Made by a program: the position numbers and the translations under genes. Below, one piece after another: positions 7,430 to 13,613 of a DNA stretch of 30,760 nucleotides. The notes beneath the pieces are model-generated. The model was not told the DNA's origin and searched no databases. It worked only from the letters and a program-made list of their open reading frames with translations. The DNA is taken from NCBI GenBank assembly GCA_035765045.1, contig DASTYI010000061.1:1-30760 (forward strand). The letters are read 5' to 3'. The stretch's first letter is position 1. Every line of letters begins with the position of its first letter. The DNA is from Iamia sp035765045 (lineage in GTDB: Bacteria > Actinomycetota > Acidimicrobiia > Acidimicrobiales > Iamiaceae).

Positions 7430-8641
7430 ATGGAGGAGCGCCTCGCCCGGATCGGCCGCACCGCCTGGTGGATCGTCGGCATCACCTTCGTCGTGGCGCT
7501 GATCGGCGGGCTCGCCTGGTACTTCCGCGTGATCTTCCCGCCGCTGATCCTCGGCGGTGCCCTCGTCTTCCTCCTCAACCCGATCGTGACCCGGCTGGAG
7601 AAGCGGGGCCTGCCCCGCCTCCTGGGCACGATCGCCGCCTTCGGCGTGGTCCTCCTGCTGTTCGCCGCCGTGGGGGCGATCCTCTACCCGCTGATCGCCA
7701 GCCAGGCCGACGAGGTCTCCGAGGAGTGGCCCAAGCTCCGAGCCGATGCCGAGGAGTGGCTCAACGACCTGTCGCAGCGCTCCGAGGACGACGACTGGCC
7801 CTTCCACGTGCCGTCGGTGCGGGAGATCGAGGAGCAGGCGGCGGCGCCCGAGGACCAGGACGTGGGCGAGCAGTTCGAGACGCTGCGGGAGTACGCCACC
7901 CAGGTCTTCCACGTCGGTGTCATCTTCGTGATCGGCCCCTTCCTCGCCTTCTACCTGCTGGTCGACCTGCCCCGGGTGCGGGGCCACGTCGAGGACCTGA
8001 TCCCCGACCGGTCCCGGGCCGAGGTGCTGTTCCTCGCCCACCGGCTGCGCCTGGCGATCGGCGGCTTCTTCAAGGGCCAGCTGGCGGTGGCCTTCGTCGT
8101 GGGCGTGATGGCCTCGCTCGGGCTGTGGATCATCGGGCTCCCGCTGTGGCTGGTCGTCGGGATGATCGCCGGGATGTTCAACATGATCCCGCTGATCGGG
8201 CCGTGGGTCGGCGCCGTGCCCGGCATCGTCGTGGCCCTCGCCACCCAGGGGGAGGACGGGCTCCAGAAGGCGGTGCTGGTCGCCGTGGTGATGATCGTCG
8301 TCCAGCAGATCGACAACCACTTCATCACCCCGCAGGTGATGCGCCGGGCCGTCCAGCTCCACCCCGCCGCCGTCGTCCTCGCCCTGCTGGCGTGGGGGAC
8401 GATCGGCGGCTTCGTCGGCCTGCTGCTCGCCGTCCCGCTCACCGCCACCCTCAAGATCGTCGGCGGCCACCTCTGGCGGAAGTGGGTGATGGGCATCTCG
8501 GTGCCCGGGCTCGACGAGCCCTACCCGACCGACCGGGCGCCCGAGCCGGGGGAGCAGGCACACGAGGAGGTCGACGACGACGACCTCGGTGCCGCCGAGG
8601 CGCTGGAGCACGACACGGTCACCCGCCCGGCCTCGACCTGA
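7430..8641 (+). CDS. AI-2E family (PerM-like) membrane permease
   Basis: A 403-residue polytopic membrane protein of the AI-2E family. Two hydrophobic segments open it (TAWWIVGITFVVALIGGLAWYF, then FPPLILGGALVFLLNPIV). A third follows (LLGTIAAFGVVLLLFAAVGAI), then a long acidic external region at about residues 90-155. Four or more segments come after FHVGVIFVIGPFLAFYLLVD. The signature GGFFKGQLAVAFVVGVMASLGLWIIGLPLWLVVGMIAGMFNMIPLIGP and the C-terminal LHPAAVVLALLAWGTIGGFVGLLLAVPLTA are diagnostic. The family covers several substrates and some Na+/H+ antiporters, so autoinducer-2 export should not be assumed. The last ~40 residues are acidic and cytoplasmic. Confidence 0.9.
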   Translation: MEERLARIGRTAWWIVGITFVVALIGGLAWYFRVIFPPLILGGALVFLLNPIVTRLEKRGLPRLLGTIAAFGVVLLLFAAVGAILYPLIASQADEVSEEWPKLRADAEEWLNDLSQRSEDDDWPFHVPSVREIEEQAAAPEDQDVGEQFETLREYATQVFHVGVIFVIGPFLAFYLLVDLPRVRGHVEDLIPDRSRAEVLFLAHRLRLAIGGFFKGQLAVAFVVGVMASLGLWIIGLPLWLVVGMIAGMFNMIPLIGPWVGAVPGIVVALATQGEDGLQKAVLVAVVMIVVQQIDNHFITPQVMRRAVQLHPAAVVLALLAWGTIGGFVGLLLAVPLTATLKIVGGHLWRKWVMGISVPGLDEPYPTDRAPEPGEQAHEEVDDDDLGAAEALEHDTVTRPAST

Positions 8642-8701
8642 CCGACCGGGACGACCGGGAAGGTCGGGTGCCGCCCGGCGGTTGTGCTCCGGCAGCGCCG
8701 C

Positions 8702-8707
8702 TAACCT
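8702..8707 (+). promoter_or_regulatory. Possible -10 box of the MoaD/ThiS-like gene
   Basis: TAACCT lies 53 nt before ATG 8761 in the 119-nt gap after the permease gene. A TTGTGC at 8682 is only 14 nt upstream, too close for a good -35, so this is a weak call. GAGGAG at 8743-8748 is the likely ribosome binding site. A short CCGACC/GGTCGG repeat (8643-8667) may terminate the previous gene. Confidence 0.3.
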
Positions 8708-8760
8708 GCGGCGAGACCGTGACCGGAGCCGCCGGTCGCCACGAGGAGCACCCCACACCG

Positions 8761-9036
8761 ATGAGCGTCACCGTCCGTGTCCCCACCACCCTCCGCACCC
8801 TGACGGGTGGCTCGGCCGAGGTGGCGGTCGACGGCAGCACCGTCGCCGAGGTCCTCGACGCCCTGGAGGGCGCCCACGCCGGGTTCAAGGAGCGGCTCCT
8901 CGACGACGGCGGCCAGCTCCGCCGGTTCGTGAACGTCTTCGTCGCCGACGACGACATCCGCTTCCTCGACGGGCTGGCCACGCCCGTCCCCGACGGCGAG
9001 ACCGTCGCCATCATCCCCGCCGTCGCCGGCGGCTGA
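8761..9036 (+). CDS. MoaD/ThiS-type ubiquitin-like small modifier
   Basis: A 91-residue beta-grasp protein ending in the diagnostic Gly-Gly (IIPAVAGG). That C-terminus is adenylylated and thiocarboxylated in sulfur transfer by ThiS, MoaD and SAMP-like proteins. Conserved features are VRVPTTLRTLTGG at the start, the STVAEVLDALEGAHAGFKERLLDD helix, and RRFVNVFVADDDIRFLDGL. This subtype, with FVN and DIRFL, is common in actinobacteria and is often annotated as 'ubiquitin-like small modifier protein 1'. Its sulfur acceptor pathway (molybdopterin, cysteine or other) cannot be told from here, since no E1-like or cofactor gene is adjacent. It precedes groEL but is separated from it by hairpins and the CIRCE operator. 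Confidence 0.88.
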   Translation: MSVTVRVPTTLRTLTGGSAEVAVDGSTVAEVLDALEGAHAGFKERLLDDGGQLRRFVNVFVADDDIRFLDGLATPVPDGETVAIIPAVAGG

Positions 9037-9045
9037 CGCCCCCGC

Positions 9046-9082
9046 CGGTTAGCAGTCTCCTCCCGCGGTTGCTAACCGCGGG
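9046..9082 (+). terminator. Two mutually exclusive hairpins upstream of groEL
   Basis: CGGTTAGCA (9046-9054) pairs perfectly with TGCTAACCG (9070-9078). CCCGCGGTT (9062-9070) pairs perfectly with AACCGCGGG (9074-9082). The two 9-bp stems share 9070 and 9074-9078, so only one can form. The second is a compact 3-nt-loop hairpin likely to end transcription from the MoaD-like gene; the first would antagonise it. Confidence 0.55.
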
Positions 9083-9098
9083 CTGAGATGGTTGGCTG

Positions 9099-9125
9099 TT
9101 GGCACTCCTCACCTGAGAGTGCCAA
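9099..9125 (+). promoter_or_regulatory. CIRCE operator (HrcA site) of groEL
   Basis: TTGGCACTC (9099-9107), 9 nt, then GAGTGCCAA (9117-9125): a perfect inverted repeat with the 9-9-9 spacing of CIRCE (consensus TTAGCACTC-N9-GAGTGCTAA, with paired A-to-G/T-to-C changes). HrcA binding here would repress groEL until heat or folding stress. hrcA itself is not in the window. Confidence 0.93.
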
Positions 9126-9158
9126 TTCATCCGATCGTCCAACGAAGGAGACCAGGGG

Positions 9159-10784
9159 ATGGCCAAGATCATCGCCTTCGACGAGACCGCTCGTCGCTCG
9201 CTCGAGGCGGGCATGAACCAGCTCGCCGACGCCGTCAGCGTCACCCTCGGCCCCAAGGGCCGCAACGTCGTCCTGGAGAAGAAGTGGGGCGCCCCCACCA
9301 TCACCAAGGACGGCGTGTCGGTCGCCAAGGAGATCGACCTGGAGGACCCCTACGAGCGGATCGGCGCCGAGCTGGTCAAGGAGGTCGCCAAGAAGACCGA
9401 CGACGTCGCCGGTGACGGCACGACGACGGCCACCGTGCTGGCCCGGGCCCTGGTCCGCGAGGGCCTCCGCAACGTGGCCGCCGGCGCCAACCCGATGTCG
9501 CTCAAGCGGGGCATCGAGGCCGCCGTCGAGGCCGCCGTCGCCCAGCTCGGCACGGCCAGCCGCGAGGTCGACTCCAAGGAGGACATCGCCTCGGTCGCCT
9601 CGATCTCGGCCAACAACGACCCCGAGATCGGCGGCTTCATCGCCGAGGCCCTCGACAAGGTGGGCAAGGACGGCGTCATCACCGTCGAGGAGTCCAACAC
9701 CTTCGGCCTCGAGATCGACCTGGTCGAGGGCATGCGCTTCGACAAGGGCTACATCTCGCCCTACTTCGTCACCGACACCGACCGCATGGAGGCCTCGCTC
9801 GACGACGCCCAGATCCTGCTGGTCAGCTCGAAGATCACCTCGGTGCGCGACCTCGTCCCCGTGCTCGAGAAGGTGATGCAGGCCAGCCGCCCGCTGGTCA
9901 TCATCGCCGAGGACATCGAGGGCGAGGCCCTGGCCACCCTCGTGGTCAACAAGATCCGTGGCACCTTCAAGTCGGTCGCCGTCAAGGCCCCCGGCTTCGG
10001 CGAGCGCCGCAAGGCCATGCTCCAGGACATCGCCATCCTCACCGGTGGCCAGGTCATCAGCGAGGACGTCGGCCTCAAGCTGGAGAACACCACGCTCGAC
10101 CTGCTCGGCACGGCCAAGAAGGTCATCGTCACCAAGGACGAGACCACCATCGTCGAGGGCGGGGGCGACGAGGGCGACATCAAGGGCCGCATCGCCCAGA
10201 TCAAGGCCGAGATCGACAACACCGACTCGGACTACGACCGGGAGAAGCTCCAGGAGCGGCTGGCCAAGCTGTCGGGCGGCGTGGCCGTCCTCAAGGTCGG
10301 CGCCGCCACCGAGGTGGAGCTCAAGGAGAAGAAGCACCGCATCGAGGACGCCGTCTCGACGGCGAAGGCGGCGGTCGAGGAGGGCGTGGTGCCCGGCGGT
10401 GGCGTGGCCCTGCTCCGCACCCAGCCCGCCATCCTGGACGTGGCCGAGAAGCTCGACGGCGACGAGGCCACCGGTGCCCGCATCGTGGCCAAGTCGGTCG
10501 AGGAGCCCCTCAAGCAGATCGCCATCAACGCCGGCCTCGAGGGCGGCGTCGTGGTCGAGAAGGTCAAGGAGCTCGAGGGCGGCAACGGCTACAACGCCGG
10601 CACCGGCGAGTACGAGGACCTCACCCAGAAGGTCCCGGACGCCGCCAAGGTGACCCGCTCGGCGCTCCAGAACGCGGCGTCGATCGCGGCCCTGTTCCTC
10701 ACCACCGAGGCCGTCATCGTCGACAAGCCCGAGGAGAACGCGGGCGCCGCCGGCGGCATGCCCGGCGGCATGGACGACTTCTGA
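9159..10784 (+). CDS. groL: Chaperonin GroEL (60 kDa)
   Basis: A 541-residue group I chaperonin that folds proteins in an ATP-driven double ring. The N-terminus is MAKIIAFDETARRSLEAG. The ATP site includes TLGPKGRNV (residues 29-37) and D86GTTT; family-typical VEGMRFDKGYISPYFVT and EEGVVPGGGVALL are intact. The C-terminal tail GGMPGGMDDF is the Gly-Met type, not a histidine-rich tail. GAAGGAG at 9144-9150 is a strong ribosome binding site 8 nt before ATG. There is no groES upstream, as for actinobacterial groEL copies separated from groES. Codon use is strongly biased (AAG, GAG, ATC), as expected for high expression. CIRCE lies upstream and a strong terminator downstream. Confidence 0.98.
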   Translation: MAKIIAFDETARRSLEAGMNQLADAVSVTLGPKGRNVVLEKKWGAPTITKDGVSVAKEIDLEDPYERIGAELVKEVAKKTDDVAGDGTTTATVLARALVREGLRNVAAGANPMSLKRGIEAAVEAAVAQLGTASREVDSKEDIASVASISANNDPEIGGFIAEALDKVGKDGVITVEESNTFGLEIDLVEGMRFDKGYISPYFVTDTDRMEASLDDAQILLVSSKITSVRDLVPVLEKVMQASRPLVIIAEDIEGEALATLVVNKIRGTFKSVAVKAPGFGERRKAMLQDIAILTGGQVISEDVGLKLENTTLDLLGTAKKVIVTKDETTIVEGGGDEGDIKGRIAQIKAEIDNTDSDYDREKLQERLAKLSGGVAVLKVGAATEVELKEKKHRIEDAVSTAKAAVEEGVVPGGGVALLRTQPAILDVAEKLDGDEATGARIVAKSVEEPLKQIAINAGLEGGVVVEKVKELEGGNGYNAGTGEYEDLTQKVPDAAKVTRSALQNAASIAALFLTTEAVIVDKPEENAGAAGGMPGGMDDF

Positions 10785-10808
10785 TCGTCTGATCTCCCCC
10801 GATCTGCT

Positions 10809-10838
10809 GAGAGGCCGGCCCCCCGGGGCCGGCCTCTC
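10809..10838 (+). terminator. groEL terminator hairpin
   Basis: GAGAGGCCGGCCCC (10809-10822) and GGGGCCGGCCTCTC (10825-10838) form a perfect 14-bp stem starting 24 nt after the groEL stop. There is no U-tract. Confidence 0.85.
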
Positions 10839-10868
10839 CGCGTCCCGCCCCGACCTCCCGGGTCGTCC

Positions 10869-11020
10869 GCGACCGATCCAGACAGAAACCGGTTTCTGCG
10901 CGGTGAGGTCGCGTCCAGCCGTTCTGGCGCGGTGGGGTCGCGCCGACGCGACCTGACCGCGCCGAAAGGCCGAGGCGCGACCTGACCGCGCCAGAACCGG
11001 TTTCTGTCCGGATCGGTCGC
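10869..11020. repeat. Nested palindromic repeat cluster after groEL
   Basis: Outer arms 10869-10913 and 10976-11020 are inverted copies (45 nt, about 40 matches). Each holds a CAGAAACCGGTTTCTG-like palindrome (perfect at 10883-10898). An inner palindrome runs 10921-10967: GTTCTGGCGCGGT...GGTCGCG, loop CCGA, then CGCGACCTGACCGCGCC. In all there are two direct and two reversed copies of a ~21-nt unit with the core GGTCGCG or CGCGACC. The cluster fills the gap between the groEL terminator and the end of the convergent gene at 11034. It has no coding potential I would accept. Confidence 0.8.
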
Positions 11021-11033
11021 GCTGCGAGGCGGG

Positions 11034-13052
11034 CTAGCGGCTGGCTTCGAGGGCGCCGACGATGACCTCCTCGTCGCAGACGACGTCCTGCGACTGGGTG
11101 GCGGCGGCGGCGGGGACGGCGGTGGGGGCCGGGGCCTCCGAGCCGGCGATGTAGTGGGCGCTGAAGGTGCGCATCACGTGGGCGACGCCGAGCTCGGAGA
11201 CCTCGCGGCGGTCGGGAGCGAAGTAGTCGCGGTCCGAGGTGGCGCTGGCGATCAGCTCGTACGACGGGAAGTAGTCGACGAAGTCGAGCTGCGAGGAGAC
11301 CTCGCCGGCCGCGACCCGCAGGATCGACTTGGACGAGACGGTCGAGACGAGGACGTGGCGGTCCTCGAAGGTGGCGATCAGCGGCACCGGGGAGACGGTG
11401 AGGAGGATGCGGACCCCGGGGTTGACCGACCGCACCAGCTCGCACAGCTCGGTCAGCCCCGACCGCACCTCGTCGACCCCGAAGTTGACGAACTCGTAGG
11501 TGGCGTCACCGGTGGGGGTGCCGGCCGAGCCGGGGGCGGCGGGGACGACGCAGCCGTCGACCGTCGAGCGCCAGGCCTCGGTCAGCCCCATGGTGAAGAC
11601 GAGGACGTCGGCCTCCTCGAACACCCGCCGGGTGGCGGCCAGGTGCTCGGCCCGGGCGGCGAGCAGCTCGTCCTCGGACCCGAAGCCGTCCGGCTCGACC
11701 AGCGGGCGGAAGGGGTCGACCAGCCGGCCGTCGGGCCGCAGCCACGGGCGCTCGTGCGGCAGCAGCGTGCCGTAGGCCCGCTGGAAGAGCTGGACGGCCT
11801 GGGCGACGGTGTAGACGTTGCCGTAGCGGGCCGAGTACACGCCGTACTGCCGGGCCGTGGCCGACTCGGCCGAGACGTCCGCGCCCGGGGTCTCGGCCAC
11901 GAAGTAGGTCAGCCCCGAGCGCTGGAGGTGGCGGGACAGGTTCTGGGCGAAGCAGCTGCCCATGGTGGCGACCTTGTGCTCCGGGGTGAGCCGGTAGGCG
12001 CCGCGGACGACGGGGTCGACGCCGGCGGGGGCGGCGTAGGCCACGCCCCGGTTCCAGAACTGGTGGTCGGGCAGCCCCTTGTAGGGGTGCGGGCGCTCCC
12101 CGGCGGCGGCCGCGCTCCAGATGCGGGCCGGGGGCGAGGCGGGGACGTCGGCCCCTACGGCCACCGGGCGGGGGCCGGGCTCGGCCCGCAGGACGTCGAG
12201 CAGCCGGGGGTCGTCGAGGGCGGGGGCGACCAGGGTGGCCGGGTCGACGATGGCGTAGGTCTCGAGCGAGCGGCGGACGAAGGCCCGCAGGTCGAGCAGC
12301 TCGCCGGCGCTGGTGCGCCAGACGTGGCCGCCCCGCAGCCCGAGCGGCTCGGCCACGCCGGGGTAGACGGGCCACACCTCGGAGGTGGCGAGCAGACCGT
12401 CGGGGATCACCTGCTCCCACGGGAACTGCACGACCTCGGGATCGGCGCCGAGCCGGGCCCCGACCAGTCGGGCCAGGTGGACCATCACGTCGAGCCGGGG
12501 GTGGTTGTCGGTGAGCATGAAGGCCGTGCCCCGGGCCAGCGGCAGGTAGACCTCGCCCCAGTCGAAGTCGCTGAGGTCGACCCGGCGCTTCAGCTCGACC
12601 AGGGCCTGGCCCCAGAACGACGAGTAGCCGAGGGCGGCGCAGGTCTCGCGGGTGAAGCGGGCGACGATCTGGTCCTCGTCGAGCCCCAGCTTCCAGCCGG
12701 CCAGGACGATGGCCGAGTTGTAGGGCCCGGCCGCCCCGGTCTGGAGGGTCCCGCCGTCGGCGAAGGACACGTGGACGATGTCGGGGTGGAAGCCGAAGAA
12801 CCGGACGTTGGGGACGTAGAGGATCGTCCCCGGCCGCCCGGCGTCGCCGATGATCTGGTCGTGGAGGGGGCGGGAGATGTTGTTGACCCAGACGTCGGCG
12901 CCCCGCAGCGCCTCCCGGTTGGCGGCCTCCGAGGCCGGGTCCTCGGGGAAGTAGGCGACCGGCTCGACCACGTCGTCGGGGAACATGGCGGCCAAGGTGG
13001 CCGACAGCGCTCCGATCTGGCAGTTCCCGGAGACGACGATGCGGCGACCCAT
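11034..13052 (-). CDS. Two-domain WcbI-like and GSCFA-like protein
   Basis: A 672-residue protein, apparently two enzymes joined. Residues 1 to about 300 resemble the WcbI polysaccharide-biosynthesis putative acetyltransferase fold, with VVSGNCQIGAL at the N-terminus (the GNCQ motif), NNISRPLHDQ and PNVRFFGFHPD. From about residue 350 comes a GSCFA domain: VATMGSCFAQNLSRHLQRSG, TYFVAE, VFTMGLTEAW, then PGVRILLTVSPVPLIATF and SYELIAS. GSCFA proteins are SGNH-hydrolase-like. Both halves point to capsule or other glycan acyl modification, but no sugar genes are adjacent. ATG 13052 has TACCCT 8 nt upstream and no Shine-Dalgarno. The product is cytoplasmic by sequence. Confidence 0.8.
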   Translation of the reverse strand: MGRRIVVSGNCQIGALSATLAAMFPDDVVEPVAYFPEDPASEAANREALRGADVWVNNISRPLHDQIIGDAGRPGTILYVPNVRFFGFHPDIVHVSFADGGTLQTGAAGPYNSAIVLAGWKLGLDEDQIVARFTRETCAALGYSSFWGQALVELKRRVDLSDFDWGEVYLPLARGTAFMLTDNHPRLDVMVHLARLVGARLGADPEVVQFPWEQVIPDGLLATSEVWPVYPGVAEPLGLRGGHVWRTSAGELLDLRAFVRRSLETYAIVDPATLVAPALDDPRLLDVLRAEPGPRPVAVGADVPASPPARIWSAAAAGERPHPYKGLPDHQFWNRGVAYAAPAGVDPVVRGAYRLTPEHKVATMGSCFAQNLSRHLQRSGLTYFVAETPGADVSAESATARQYGVYSARYGNVYTVAQAVQLFQRAYGTLLPHERPWLRPDGRLVDPFRPLVEPDGFGSEDELLAARAEHLAATRRVFEEADVLVFTMGLTEAWRSTVDGCVVPAAPGSAGTPTGDATYEFVNFGVDEVRSGLTELCELVRSVNPGVRILLTVSPVPLIATFEDRHVLVSTVSSKSILRVAAGEVSSQLDFVDYFPSYELIASATSDRDYFAPDRREVSELGVAHVMRTFSAHYIAGSEAPAPTAVPAAAATQSQDVVCDEEVIVGALEASR

Positions 13053-13060
13053 GCACAGCG

Positions 13061-13066
13061 AGGGTA
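13061..13066 (-). promoter_or_regulatory. Probable -10 box of the GSCFA-like gene
   Basis: On the minus strand TACCCT is followed by 8 nt and the ATG at 13052, consistent with a leaderless transcript. Confidence 0.4.
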
Positions 13067-13138
13067 CGGGGTCGGCGAAGCCGACACGCTCAGGGTGGCG
13101 GGCGGGGTCGGAGGACGTGCTACGAGGTGCCCCCGGGC

Positions 13139-13176
13139 GCGACGAGGCCCCGGCCGGGAAGCCGGGGCCTCATCGC
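13139..13176 (-). terminator. Terminator after the WXG100 gene
   Basis: GAGGCCCCGGC (13144-13154) and GCCGGGGCCTC (13161-13171) form a perfect 11-bp stem with a 6-nt loop. It extends by four more pairs beyond one mismatch. It lies 31 nt past the WXG100 stop on the minus strand and separates that gene from the GSCFA-like gene. Confidence 0.8.
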
Positions 13177-13201
13177 CCGTTCCTGGGAGGGGTGGACGGT
13201 C

Positions 13202-13483
13202 TCAGGCGCCACCACCGGCGGCGACGATGTCGGTGCGGACCCGCTCGACGGCGGTGCGCAGCTGGCCGAGCTGCTCGAGCGCCTCGTTGAGCTGGGTGCG
13301 GGTGTTGGGCCAGCCGCTGCGGAACGTGCCGGCGTGGCGGCCGTCCCAGACGTTGGGCTCCGACAGGGTGTCGCCCTGGGCGATCAGGTCGCGCAGCGTG
13401 TCGGCCAGGCTGCCCGTGATGATCGTGCCCATGCGGTTCGACGCCGTCTCGGCCTCGGGGGTGGTGAGGACTCTTCCACTCAT
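13202..13483 (-). CDS. WXG100-family protein
   Basis: A 93-residue helical-hairpin protein with W46-D47-G48 at the turn (EPNVWDGRHAGTF). It is flanked by amphipathic helices (residues ~8-40 and ~55-88) and has no signal peptide. Size, central WXG and all-helical prediction fit the WXG100/ESAT-6 family, whose members are secreted as dimers by type VII systems. It lies 130 nt downstream of an FtsK/EssC-type ATPase on the same strand, the expected partner. The usual C-terminal YxxxD/E export signal is not seen (the tail is DIVAAGGGA), so it may be a structural factor or need a partner. ATG 13483 has GGAGAC shortly upstream and overlaps a possible upstream mini-ORF. Confidence 0.82.
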   Translation of the reverse strand: MSGRVLTTPEAETASNRMGTIITGSLADTLRDLIAQGDTLSEPNVWDGRHAGTFRSGWPNTRTQLNEALEQLGQLRTAVERVRTDIVAAGGGA

Positions 13484-13560
13484 CGTGCGGTCTCCGTTGG
13501 TTCCGGGTGTCGGGTCCGGCGGTCCTGCCGGGCGATGACCTTTCGATACCCTTCATGCAT
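13480..13560 (-). other. Possible 26-codon mini-ORF or leader before the WXG100 gene
   Basis: On the minus strand GGAGG is followed by 9 nt and an ATG at about 13560. This opens a 26-codon frame (MHEGYRKVIARQ...PTETAR) whose TGA overlaps the ATG of the WXG100 gene. Its codons (CAT, GAA, TAT, CGA, AAG) are less GC-rich than its neighbours. It could be a leader peptide or just the AT-richer promoter region of the WXG100 gene; I recognise no family. Confidence 0.25.
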
Positions 13561-13613
13561 CTCGTGAAACCTCCGCCACTCACGATGTACGGGGTAGGCC
13601 CCCCACTCCCAGG

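Noticed and set aside
7430..8641. Autoinducer-2 export and quorum sensing
   Set aside because: The AI-2E family name covers many transporters and no luxS-like gene is nearby, so no signalling role is claimed.
12057..12106. GAACTGGTGG at 12057 as a fourth copy of the 50-nt element
   Set aside because: There is no complementary CACCGGTTC 50 nt away, and the bases simply encode part of the GSCFA-like protein.
11154..13538. Very long plus-strand frame opposite the GSCFA-like gene, and similar frames opposite the ATPase and livHMGF genes
   Set aside because: These are Gly/Asp/His/Val-rich antisense shadows expected at this GC content; the other strand has recognisable families.
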